DNA of 64,000 bases from Carpediemonas membranifera (Eukaryota; Fornicata). The stretch's first letter is position 1. Every line of letters begins with the position of its first letter. The stretch is from assembly GCA_019828565.1 (NCBI GenBank), contig JAHDYR010000025.1, forward strand, positions 1-64,000, written 5' to 3'. Positions 20,511 through 29,168 of the stretch are shown in pieces. Made by a program: the position numbers and the translations under genes. The notes under the pieces were generated by a model, which was not told the DNA's origin, made no database searches, and was given only the letters and a program-made list of their open reading frames with translations.

Positions 20511-21160
20511 TCTTCTCTTCGTTATATCCCAATAATGGACATATAACAGAGATGAGAAAATTGCCAGTAACCGTAGGCAACGGGGTGTCGGAAACGTTAT
20601 ACCATACAAACGGGGGATATAATCGCTCCGAGAACACCCATTATGTGGACTGAATGGCGATATAACGTATGGGGAGTGATCCGGCGAGCTTTCGGGCGGT
20701 GCAGGCTAAGACACACCAAGTCTGTGGTGCTATAACGTACCTCGGGACGCACTGTGGAGGCCCCTAGAGTACTCGGTCATGGCATGTCAGACCAAGGGTC
20801 CCTCAAATCTGGCCCCATTCAGGATGCTCCCCCTAAATGTTCCGTTGCAAGCGTCTGACGGGCGTTCTCTGGATACCGACCAAGATGGAGGTCACGTGGA
20901 TGAACGGACGATAATTACGGTATTCTGGCCATGCCTGGTACTCTCAAATCATCTGTACTGCTCTATGCTCCATTTATAGTTCATATCGTTTCGTCCTGAT
21001 GGACTTTTGGTACTTGATGTTGTTTAGAGATAATTGTTGCTTTAATGATGCTCTGCGCCCGCATACTGATGTTTCTTAGTGATATGTGCATGCCTGTATC
21101 GTTAAAGCCGCCAGTATTCTTCCTATTCTTAAGTTCGCCATTTCAGTCTCGTTGCGAGCA

Positions 21161-21170
21161 TAAAGTGCAC
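21161..21170 (-). repeat. Junction site TAAAGTGCAC
   Basis: Border between the orphan OTU upstream segment (left) and the recombinase-A upstream segment (right), the same arrangement as at 38994-39003. Confidence 0.7.
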
Positions 21171-21286
21171 ATTGTGAAAGGAAAGTGGGTGGTTATCTAA
21201 TGGATACAGGGCAGGACAAGGCACACAAATGCCGTCCTGAGGTTTGGCATGGGATACTGATCTCATACGACAAAAATGGGCGGTGG

Positions 21287-21347
21287 TGTCATAAGGCATC
21301 CACGTCCGCAGTTTATGTAAATGTTCCAATCTCTTCGCCCCGGCACA
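21287..21347 (+). repeat. 5' LTR, 61 bp
   Basis: TG...CA ends, identical to the 3' LTR. Very short for this order. Only 16 nt separate it from the gag ATG. The sequence after it (GTGATCACTTTCC) shows no primer-binding site I recognise. Confidence 0.85.
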
Positions 21348-21363
21348 GTGATCACTTTCCGAA

Positions 21364-22974
21364 ATGAATAATTGGATTCCGCCATCACTATCGGACTTCT
21401 CTAGAGAGTCCGTTCGCGCGTTCAAACGCGCCCTCACGTTCGCGCAGAAGCATGCTCCTACCACAACCGTCATAACGGCTTACGAGTGCCTCACCGAGGA
21501 TCAAGTCAGTCATGTCCGATTTGTCCGCAACGTCGACGTCGAAGCACTCAACGACGCAGAACTTCTCGCCGAAATCACCGCTCTTTCTTTCCCGAGAACC
21601 CTTGAGAAAACCATCCAAGAAATCCGGGCCCTCACGCAGGACCGAACCAAGTCCACGATCGAGGCCGTATCTCGTCTCATGGCTGAGACCGAGGAGCTGC
21701 GCTCCCACGCCCATGCCCTTCTCAACGCCGAGCTCGGCGCCAAGCCAGAGCCCGAGCCCGCCGAGGTGGATGAAGACGAGGCCGCCCTCAGCAAGGTCAT
21801 CACCCAGAAGCCAGACAGCACGCCGAGTGAGCAGGACACCCCGAGAAAAGCCAGCCCCACCCGCGGACTCGATAAGATCATCGCCAAAGCTTTTATCGCC
21901 GCCCTTCGCCCGGTCTCACTTGCCAACCGTATTCAGCAAAAGTGGGACCTCTCTGGCGCCCGGGACATCGATAGCTTATTTGTGCACACGCGCGAGCTCA
22001 TACTGCACGCCATTGACGCCCGTGAAGTCCTCGGAAGCGTGATTCAAGACATATCCATCACATCCTCCAGCACGAGCTCCATCACGAGCTCCAGCACTGG
22101 CCCGAAACATAGCCAGAACGCCAACACAAGATCCCGCCGCGAGCGCCGGCGCCCTCCTCCATACGCGTGCTCCTGTGGAGGCATGCACTGGAAGGCTGAT
22201 TGCCCGCACCGCGGCAGCACGCCCGGACAGCCCCAGGCTACCAAAGGCCACCCCGCCGCGGCCCGCGACGCCAGACCGGCACATCAGCCGCAACGCCAGC
22301 CCCAAGCGGCCAACAAACCGGCCCAGCCACAGCCGGCACCAGCTGCTCAGAAGCAGCAGCAACAGTCATCCCAGCAGCCACAGCCTCGCCCCGACGAGAG
22401 ACGCGCTGGGAACATGGTGCTCCGGGACAGATCCAAGCTGATCAACTCTCGTCCAGGAGTCCACGAAGTCGAAGTCGCACACAATGCTTGTGATGATGCC
22501 TTTATCGAAGAAGTTGCCGCTTCAACTGCATTCTCAGTTAAGGGAGCTGTGAATGACCAAGAACAGGTGATATTGATCGATAGCGGCTCCGCAATCACGA
22601 TCATCTCCACAACCTCCGTTAAGACGCTCCAACTCGTCACACATGAGCTTGAAAAGCCATTTACTGTTCAGTCCGTTACCAATGAGCCCATCCTCATCAC
22701 TCACTACGTCCAAGCGCGGATCACGTTGCCCAGCACATCTGGAAACGTCATCGTCGATCTCATCCTCTACATCATGACGCGCGCCACTGAACGTGTGCTC
22801 ATTGGATGCGACGTGCTTCGCGCGCTCGGTTATCTCTCCGAGAGTGGCCTCCACATCCCACTTCTTCCGGATTCACGCCCGGAGGACGCCACCGATGGCC
22901 TCCCCACTCCACAAGTACCTCGACGCCCCCGTCGAGGCCGTCTCCTCAAGCGAGTTTCACACCGACGCGTGTGA
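21364..22974 (+). CDS. gag: Gypsy Gag with nucleocapsid knuckle and retropepsin
   Basis: 536 residues. The first half is the helical capsid-like region. A Ser/Thr-rich and Arg-rich linker leads to a CCHC-type knuckle (CSCGGMHWKADC, about residue 267), then a long Pro/Gln-rich spacer and the protease: LIDSGSAITII holds the D-S-G active site (about residue 406), and LIGCDVLRALG the downstream motif. The protease is therefore encoded in the Gag frame. The pol frame is +1 relative to this one and overlaps its last 180 nt, so Pol is probably made by frameshifting there. The start is the first ATG after the LTR. Role: particle assembly and RNA packaging. Confidence 0.85.
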   Translation: MNNWIPPSLSDFSRESVRAFKRALTFAQKHAPTTTVITAYECLTEDQVSHVRFVRNVDVEALNDAELLAEITALSFPRTLEKTIQEIRALTQDRTKSTIEAVSRLMAETEELRSHAHALLNAELGAKPEPEPAEVDEDEAALSKVITQKPDSTPSEQDTPRKASPTRGLDKIIAKAFIAALRPVSLANRIQQKWDLSGARDIDSLFVHTRELILHAIDAREVLGSVIQDISITSSSTSSITSSSTGPKHSQNANTRSRRERRRPPPYACSCGGMHWKADCPHRGSTPGQPQATKGHPAAARDARPAHQPQRQPQAANKPAQPQPAPAAQKQQQQSSQQPQPRPDERRAGNMVLRDRSKLINSRPGVHEVEVAHNACDDAFIEEVAASTAFSVKGAVNDQEQVILIDSGSAITIISTTSVKTLQLVTHELEKPFTVQSVTNEPILITHYVQARITLPSTSGNVIVDLILYIMTRATERVLIGCDVLRALGYLSESGLHIPLLPDSRPEDATDGLPTPQVPRRPRRGRLLKRVSHRRV

Positions 22975-25816
22975 GATACACGAGCTCTCCACCAAGGCCC
23001 AGACCGACGAGCTACATTCGATCCTCCGTCGGTTCGATCACCTATTCGACCCCGTCATAAGCAAACAGCCGTGCTCGTTTGCCCCTATGCGCATCCCGCT
23101 TTACGACAACGCCCCTCCGATCCGTCTTCGCCCGCGCAACCTACACCCGAAGAAGCTGGAGTGGCTGTTGCCATACGTCGAGCGCCTGCGCCAGGACGAG
23201 ATCACACAGCCCTCTGAGGGGCCTTACGCAAGCCCCATCGTCCTGGTCGCAAAGGGCGACGCCTACCGTCTCTGTATCGACTACGGCCGCCTCAACTCTT
23301 GGACAGTACCCGACCGGCACCCGATCCCCAACATGCGAGAACTCCTCAACCTCGCGTCGGGCTGCACACGCTTTGCGACGCTAGACCTGACGTCGGGCTA
23401 CTGGCAGGTGGCCATGCACCCAGACGACGTGCCTAAGACGGCCTTCACCGCCCCGGGCGTCTACGAGGAATTCCTCAGGATGCCGTTCGGCCTTTGCAAC
23501 GCGCCTTCTCACTTCCAGCGGGAGATCGAAGGCATGCTCGCCCCACTGTTGTACAAGGGCGCCAACCCCTACATCGACGACATATTCATCTACGCCCGTG
23601 ACGATGACTCCTTCCTACGCATTCTCCGCGACCTGCTCACACGCGCGGACGCTGCAGGCGTTCAGTTCAGCGCCAAGAAGGGAGTCTTCGGCACCACCAG
23701 CGCCAAGATTGTCGGCTTTACGGTCGACCAGGCCGGAGTACACGTCGACCCAGCCAGGACCCAAGCCCTACGCGATCTACCTGCACCCACCAACGTCCAC
23801 GAGCTTCGCGTAGTCCTCGGACAGTTCCAGTACCTCGCATCATTCGTTCCCCATACACGACACGAGTACATGAGACCTCTCAACGATCTTCTGCAAAAGG
23901 ACCGTCTGTGGGAATGGACAGCGGAGCACGACGCCGCTTTCGACGGCCTGAAGACCCTGTTCACTGACGATCTCTTTATCGCACATCCGGACGCCGACGC
24001 CGACTGGACGCTCGAGACAGACGCTAGCAACATCGGAGCAGGCGGCGTACTATGGCAGACAAAGGACGACAAGACACAGGTCCTCGCCTACTTCTCTCAC
24101 ACATTCACGTCAACCCAGTCGCGCTGGGCCACGTGTGAGCAGGAGCTATTTGCCATTGTCTTTTGCCTTACACACCCGACCCTGTCACCCCTCCTACGCC
24201 TGAAGAGGTTCCTCCTACGGACCGACCACCGTAATCTTATTTACATGATCGCCAAGTCATCCGAGAACGACAAGATCAACCGGTGGAGACTGACATTAGC
24301 AGACTACAAGTTCGATGTCGAGCACGTTCCCGGCCTACAGAACGCAGTCGCAGACGCGCTGAGCCGCTGCGGTCACTCGACCTCGCCCACTGTCGCAGCC
24401 ATCACGACTGACTCCCGCTACCATGACACACTCATCAAACACCAGACAGACGACTCTACCGTCTCCAAGCTGACCGTAGACAGCGACGGTCTTCGCCGCA
24501 AGGACGGCCTCGTCGTCATCCCTACTTCAACCGTGTGCAGACCCCTCCGAAAGGAGCTGATACAGATCGCCCACAGAGGACACCACGGCGCCAAGGCTAC
24601 CATCGAACGCCTGAGAGCAGACGGCTATACCTGGACAGGCTGCACAACAGATGTCGAGGAGTTCATCGCCTCATGTGACGAGTGCCAGAAAGCTCGCCTA
24701 CGCAACTTCGCCGAGGCAGAGCTCCGCACAACAGCAGTGTACAAACCGTTCCACACTGTCGCAGTGGATACTATTGGTCCAATCCCGGCAGACGCAGTCG
24801 GCTCCAGATACATCACAGTTATGGTCGATATGTTTACTCGCTACACTGAGTTGGCCGCGACGGACGAGAACACAGCTGATGCAGCGTCAGAGGCCCTCTG
24901 GCGCCAGGTGATTACCCGTCATGGGACTCCCCTGTTCATCAAGTCCGACAACGGGCCTGAGTTCACCGGCAACGTCGTCAAGGCCCTGCTCGAAAGCGCG
25001 GACATCACCCAGCAATTCACCCTCCCCTACCACCCTCAGTCGAATGGGCTGGTAGAGCGTCGTAACGCGGAGGTCATGAAGCATCTTCGCTGTTTGATCC
25101 TCCAATTCGACAAGTTCTCCCGTTGGAGCGACCTCCTTCCGGTAGTTCAGCTGCTGCTGAACACAACCACCTGCAGCGCCACTGGGGTCACACCCCACGC
25201 CATGCTGTATGGAGACCAACTCGACCCCAGCTCCACAGTCGCTAGAATCCTCCGACCGAGCGACAATGACTCGCCCCTTGCCTCAGCCTCAGCCTACATC
25301 ACTTTACTTCGAGCCCACCTCTCCAAGTTGACCTCTAGGGCGGCCGAGAAGCAGCGCGAGACTGTAGACAAGCGCCTCGCCAAGGCCAACGCCGACCGCC
25401 AGCCGACTAGCTTCAAGGAAGGCGACCTCGTCCTGCTCAACCGGACGAAGACCCCAAAGCTGCATGGCTTCGCCGGCCCGTTCAAGATTCTCGCCATCAA
25501 GGACAACAACACCCTTCAGCTGGTCGACCTTTTCGAGAGCGCCCCCTTCATGGCTCACGTAGACCAGGTCCTTCCTTTCAACACCAAGTCGGGGCTCAGC
25601 CGCCTGAAGAACCTCGCCGCCTCCGACGAGCAGACGTACGTCGTGCAAGGCATCGAGAAGCACCGTCGCCGCAACGGCACACTGCAGCTCCTCGTCTGCT
25701 GGGAGGGCGACTACGATCCCACATGGGAACCCGCTGACGGGCTCCGCCACGTCACTGCGGCACGTGACTACCTCAAGTCCCACAAGCTCAAGCTTAAGGG
25801 GGGTAGGATGTCATAA
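22793..25816 (+). CDS. pol: Gypsy Pol: reverse transcriptase, RNase H, integrase, chromodomain
   Basis: About 1000 residues, open from the overlap with gag. Reverse transcriptase: LCIDYGRLN, FATLDLTSGYWQVAM, RMPFGLCNAPSHFQ and YIDDIFIYA (catalytic Asp pair). RNase H begins at LETDASNIGAGGVL. Integrase has an H-x4-H (HRGHHG) and CDECQK zinc site, then the D, D, E residues in AVDTIGPI, IKSDNGPEF and NGLVERRNAE. The C-terminus is a chromodomain (VVQGIEKHRRR; LVCWEGDYDPTWEP), as in chromoviruses, which targets modified chromatin. The stop lies eight bases inside the 3' LTR. All key residues appear intact. The first residues before the RT are probably reached by frameshift and not by an own ATG. 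Confidence 0.9.
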   Translation: MCSLDATCFARSVISPRVASTSHFFRIHARRTPPMASPLHKYLDAPVEAVSSSEFHTDACEIHELSTKAQTDELHSILRRFDHLFDPVISKQPCSFAPMRIPLYDNAPPIRLRPRNLHPKKLEWLLPYVERLRQDEITQPSEGPYASPIVLVAKGDAYRLCIDYGRLNSWTVPDRHPIPNMRELLNLASGCTRFATLDLTSGYWQVAMHPDDVPKTAFTAPGVYEEFLRMPFGLCNAPSHFQREIEGMLAPLLYKGANPYIDDIFIYARDDDSFLRILRDLLTRADAAGVQFSAKKGVFGTTSAKIVGFTVDQAGVHVDPARTQALRDLPAPTNVHELRVVLGQFQYLASFVPHTRHEYMRPLNDLLQKDRLWEWTAEHDAAFDGLKTLFTDDLFIAHPDADADWTLETDASNIGAGGVLWQTKDDKTQVLAYFSHTFTSTQSRWATCEQELFAIVFCLTHPTLSPLLRLKRFLLRTDHRNLIYMIAKSSENDKINRWRLTLADYKFDVEHVPGLQNAVADALSRCGHSTSPTVAAITTDSRYHDTLIKHQTDDSTVSKLTVDSDGLRRKDGLVVIPTSTVCRPLRKELIQIAHRGHHGAKATIERLRADGYTWTGCTTDVEEFIASCDECQKARLRNFAEAELRTTAVYKPFHTVAVDTIGPIPADAVGSRYITVMVDMFTRYTELAATDENTADAASEALWRQVITRHGTPLFIKSDNGPEFTGNVVKALLESADITQQFTLPYHPQSNGLVERRNAEVMKHLRCLILQFDKFSRWSDLLPVVQLLLNTTTCSATGVTPHAMLYGDQLDPSSTVARILRPSDNDSPLASASAYITLLRAHLSKLTSRAAEKQRETVDKRLAKANADRQPTSFKEGDLVLLNRTKTPKLHGFAGPFKILAIKDNNTLQLVDLFESAPFMAHVDQVLPFNTKSGLSRLKNLAASDEQTYVVQGIEKHRRRNGTLQLLVCWEGDYDPTWEPADGLRHVTAARDYLKSHKLKLKGGRMS
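25796..25808 (+). other. Polypurine tract
   Basis: AAGGGGGGTAGGA directly before the 3' LTR, within the last pol codons. Primer for plus-strand DNA synthesis by analogy with other LTR elements. Confidence 0.7.
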
Positions 25817-25869
25817 GGCATCCACGTCCGCAGTTTATGTAAATGTTCCAATCTCTTCGCCCCGGCACA
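25809..25869 (+). repeat. 3' LTR, 61 bp
   Basis: Identical to 21287-21347; followed by the GTGG target duplication. Confidence 0.85.
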
Positions 25870-25873
25870 GTGG

Positions 25874-26219
25874 TATTCGAATTTCAGAATTTCGGCATGT
25901 CCGAATTCCGAGGCAAGCGGGTAGGGTGTACAAAACCTGGCCTGGGTCCCTACTGGAGCTAATAGATAACAGTATCACCGTGTATTCGGTTTTCAGAAAT
26001 ATAACTTGTGTTGGTATTGCTATTTCAGAATTACTTCCAGTCCAGGAGATTGTCTTAGAATTTGGATGTTCATGACTACTTTAAAATTTTAAAAAGTTCC
26101 CATGAACCCACTCCAGCTCAGGATTGCGGATCTGAGCCAAGTTTAGGTCGAATCCAAGTATTTGATAATTTTGTATGTACGAAATTCTGAAATTGCAATA
26201 CCAACAGAAAACTCGTGAT
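25874..26219 (+). promoter_or_regulatory. Recombinase-A upstream region with repeated TTTCAGAAT motifs
   Basis: Matches 39114-39472. Several copies of (A/T)TTTCAGAAT occur in both orientations within 350 bp, the last overlapping the region just before the start codon. Such clustered, partly palindromic motifs look like protein-binding sites, possibly for the recombinase itself. Confidence 0.45.
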
Positions 26220-26435
26220 ATGGAGGATCTAGCTGCAAATAGCGACGATATTGTTAAGCGCTGGTCTGATAGAGTTTCATTGAAGACGCGTAGTGTGTAC
26301 AAGAAGCACCTGGAGGACGTTTTGGCCAGCCTTTGCCAGGAAACAGGCGCTGAAATGCAGAAGGGCATCGAGATTGTCCGAAGCGACAACGTTACGACTT
26401 ATTTGGCCCATTATTTCGCTACAAAGACGCCTGCT
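26220..26435 (+). pseudogene. Recombinase-A N-terminal fragment
   Basis: Starts MEDLAANSDDIVKRW and aligns with the first 70 residues of A2 (core-binding-like helices, TRSVYKKHLEDVLASL). It is cut at a CATACTGTC element, at the same protein position where A3 begins at 47570. Protein identity to A2 is moderate, so it is a separate family member. Confidence 0.8.
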
Positions 26436-26530
26436 CATACTGTCTCCGGGGGGGGTGAGGTACCCACCTCGAATGGGTACCTTACCCATGGGTAAGGTAC
26501 CCACCGTATCTCGAATCTTTTCTAGATACG
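26436..26530. repeat. CATACTGTC element of the GGTACC type
   Basis: After CATACTGTCTCC and a G run comes a perfect 30-bp palindrome (26474-26503) centred on CCATGG, flanked by further GGTACC repeats and a small hairpin. The first 68 bases are the exact inverse of 47502-47569. It shares only its outer CATACTGTC with the TTGACTT-type elements. Confidence 0.75.
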
Positions 26531-26820
26531 GTCCCGAAAAACCACCAACCAAGGCCGCCAGTTTTTTTTCCTGCAAGAGCTCAAGTCCGGTCTATGACTG
26601 TTCTAGAGCTGCCCACGCGGTCCCCTACACTCACATAGCAACAGTAGAGTGAGTCCAGTGCAATTACGTTGATACATGCGGAGATATAACAACCGGACAA
26701 AAAAATACAAACATGCTGCGTCATCGCTCTATGGTCTATGACAGGTCTACGAGCCGCTTCTGCCGCCCTGAAAACGTCCCTGACGCTTCATCGTCGAATC
26801 GTCAGATTTGACACATTGAT
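26531..26820. other. Spacer, nothing recognised
   Basis: Short unique stretch between the palindrome element and the gene-B upstream repeat. No frame, structure or repeat stands out. Confidence 0.4.
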
Positions 26821-27129
26821 GTGATCAAAATGGATTTGATAGACATGGGTCCAGATCCTGCAGTTGGCCATCCTGAAGCGCTAGGGCGGCCTGCAGACCG
26901 CAGCAATGCCTCTGCTGAATGCCCTTCATGCCTGACGGACAGGACGCGCGTTGACTCAAAAGGACTGCATGTTTCGGCATCAGAAGAAGGCTTGAAATAC
27001 AACGGAGTCATCGCCGAACCGCTCCGACCAAGTCGGTTATTAGGACATCGCGTTCAGACGGCCTCTGCAATTACCAAGTCAATAGATGGGAGTCGACCTG
27101 ATGAGCACGTCATTTTGGGCCCCATGTGA
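26821..27129 (+). CDS. Possible small conserved protein (copy 2 of 3)
   Basis: Same frame as 9944-10252 with changes such as DHPVG to DPAVG and EGAEYSG to EGLKYNG; the stop position is kept. It lies about 420 bp upstream of the intact recombinase-like gene B, on the same strand. No domain is recognised. Confidence 0.25.
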   Translation: MIKMDLIDMGPDPAVGHPEALGRPADRSNASAECPSCLTDRTRVDSKGLHVSASEEGLKYNGVIAEPLRPSRLLGHRVQTASAITKSIDGSRPDEHVILGPM

Positions 27130-27544
27130 CCCTATAGCTGAGCTTGGCTGGGCGCTGCTGCGGCCATGGGCCGCTAGTGCCCTTACTGGCTCGTTTCTCC
27201 TCGTATAGCGGCCGTAGAGGTCTGGTCTGAGCCTCGTTATAATAGTCTGCCCGAGTAGAGTCCAGCCATACCATAAATGCCCCCCATTCCCCCCCTCCCG
27301 GTCGCTCATACCTCCAAAATGGCCTATATTCCCTGTAGGAAGCTTAATAAGGGCCGATTTCCCATAAGTCGTGGCATAGAGGGAAGAGACTTTGTACACA
27401 GCCCCCTGATCGTGGGTTCAATTTTCACCGGGAGCAAATAGGTATTCTTGGCAGACAACGCCGCTCCGAGCTCTATCGCGCCCAGCGGTGCCTGCAGCGG
27501 CCAGAACAGAACTAGAATTCAGGTGATTTTTAATCTCGATCGAA

Positions 27545-28206
27545 ATGCTGCTGAAGCACGCTCTAGAGGAACTGAAGCGCTCTACGAAGGAGCAATACAA
27601 GCATACATATCAAAAACTGTGCGTTTACCTTGAGTGCGACGATGAGGATGCTGATGTTGTTATTTGCACAGAGATCCGACAAAATAGTGACGTATTCGAA
27701 CAGTTTCTGGACTCTCTGTCCTTCTGTCGCCGTTTTGGACGGTACAAGTCTATCTCGATGCCTCAAAAGGCTCTCGTTCGCCTTCTTCGCACTGCTGGTG
27801 CCGAAACCGACCTAATTTGCAGGATAAGGACTCACACGCTTCCGGCACGCCAGGTGCTGACTAACGAGGAGTACGACAAGCTCACGAGAGCTCTGAAGTA
27901 CGACATTGCCGAGTCACACCGCCAGCTCGCCCTGGTCGTTGCTCTCTGCCGGCTGGGATCGTATGTCGCAGACCTACGTGACTTGGACCTACCCGAGCTA
28001 CAGGAGTTGATGCAAGAGGCTGCCGTGGATCACCCTGCCTTTGAGACCCTTATCCGGATGTCCAAGGTCCTTGATTCGCTCTGGGGTAGTCCCCCATGAC
28101 CGTCAGGCACGCGAACCGTATCCTGCACGAAGCGGGGATGCAGAGTCTGAAAAGACCCATCTCCCTGTCCGATCTGGATACCCCTGACGACAGATGGAAT
28201 GACTGA
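27545..28206 (+). CDS. Tyrosine-recombinase-like protein B, short
   Basis: About 219 residues if one missing base in a run of five C (about 28092) is allowed. The N-terminus is a core-binding-like helical domain (STKEQYKHTYQKLCVYL). The segment LTNEEYDKLTRALK ... LALVVALCRLGSYVADLRDLDL is close to box I of tyrosine recombinases, although the usual Arg position is not clearly kept. A later MTVRHANRILHEAGMQS resembles the segment before the H-x-x-R box; H-x-x-R and the nucleophilic Tyr are absent, so the protein appears C-terminally truncated. Its upstream region is copied at 9930-10720 and, inverted, around 50090-50750, each time with a decayed head. It converges on the HEPN-like gene with 32 nt between stops. 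Confidence 0.5.
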
Positions 28207-28238
28207 AGCTGTAAACATATCCATTGACTCTGAATCTT

Positions 28239-29168
28239 TTATTTCTCCATCTGCGAGTTAAGCCAGGCCACTGCCTTTCCCGTCAGATATACCTTACGCG
28301 TGTCGTGCGCCTTCTTTGTTGCTCTTGCGGCCGAAGCATCAACAGTGGCCTGCTTCAACAAATCTCGGCAGCTAGACTTCGGCGTCTTGGTGCCACGTCG
28401 CGTGCAGGCCCACTCTCTATCGTCCACAGACTCACCACACACAACGCATGACCCTGCGAATACGGTCGGTGGCTTCTCCTTCAGCTTCTGTCGAAGCAGA
28501 TCGCACATCGCGGTCTTGACGACGCGTCGAGATAATTCATCCGTGCGCAGGGTACTAACAGGCTCAACCAACAGCTCTGTCTGAGTAGACGCCTCCTCTA
28601 GGTCTCGCACAGTCTGAGTCTCTGCATGCTCACCCTGTGGCGAAAACTGCTGGCATTTTCCCACCATCCTCGGCTTATCAGGATCAGGACCCAGCGCAGT
28701 CATGTAAACAGGCACCTCAACCCGCTTCTCGACTATCTTGACAGGCTGGGAGCCCCTGCGGGAAGGGGCTTGCGGGTGAACTCGCGTCCTGGTCGGCCCC
28801 CCGTTCGCCTCGTTGTGCAGAGCCTCCATGAAGGCATTGAAGCCGTCATCACGGCCCACCTTCTGTGTCACAAACGACATGACGCATGTGACCGACATCT
28901 CAAAGGATGCAAAATCGTCAGCACTGGAAACATCGCGATTGTGGCAGATTGAGTTTCGAGCTGCCAACAGCTCGCGTATATGTCTCTTATCAGCGTGGTG
29001 AAGATCAGGAACACGATGTAGGATCGCTTGCAAAAGCATAGCCGGATCCATCTCGCCACCGTCACCACGGTACCTCGCGATGTACTCCTGCAGCTTCGGA
29101 ATCATCCTCAGTAGCGCTTCAAACATCATGCTGGCGTATCCTGCTGAATCCTTCGCCCCAGAGCTCAT
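28239..29168 (-). CDS. HEPN-like protein with C-terminal Cys cluster
   Basis: 309 residues. Residues 14-110 are helical and contain ELLAARNSICHNRDVSSADDF, a match to the R-x4-6-H signature of HEPN domains (Arg71, His76), followed by the helix usual for that fold. HEPN proteins are often RNases or nucleotide-binding modules in defence systems. The middle is basic and disordered, with two TQT motifs (ETQTVRD, STQTELL). Near the C-terminus CVVC ... C ... C could bind zinc. The start MSSGAKDSAGYAS is preserved in a decayed head at 35153-35191. It converges on recombinase-like gene B. The HEPN call rests on a short motif and needs profile support. Confidence 0.5.
   Translation of the reverse strand: MSSGAKDSAGYASMMFEALLRMIPKLQEYIARYRGDGGEMDPAMLLQAILHRVPDLHHADKRHIRELLAARNSICHNRDVSSADDFASFEMSVTCVMSFVTQKVGRDDGFNAFMEALHNEANGGPTRTRVHPQAPSRRGSQPVKIVEKRVEVPVYMTALGPDPDKPRMVGKCQQFSPQGEHAETQTVRDLEEASTQTELLVEPVSTLRTDELSRRVVKTAMCDLLRQKLKEKPPTVFAGSCVVCGESVDDREWACTRRGTKTPKSSCRDLLKQATVDASAARATKKAHDTRKVYLTGKAVAWLNSQMEK

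Larger units (their letters stand above)
20311..21170. repeat. Inverted repeat IR-2, right arm
   Basis: Partner of 14228-15087; its outer end is the junction at 21161-21170. The part from 20724 on also matches 38553-39003 directly, the upstream region of OTU gene 2. Confidence 0.85.
21287..25869 (+). mobile_element. Intact Ty3/Gypsy chromodomain retrotransposon with 61-bp LTRs
   Basis: A 4.58-kb element bounded by identical 61-bp direct repeats starting TGTCATAAGG and ending CCGGCACA. Both flanks show GTGG (21283-21286 and 25870-25873), a 4-bp target duplication. The paralogous site at 39109-39130 lacks the element (GGGCGGTTGGACCC), so it is an empty-site control. Identical LTRs and open frames point to a recent insertion. 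It sits in the shared upstream region of an OTU/recombinase pair. Confidence 0.9.
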
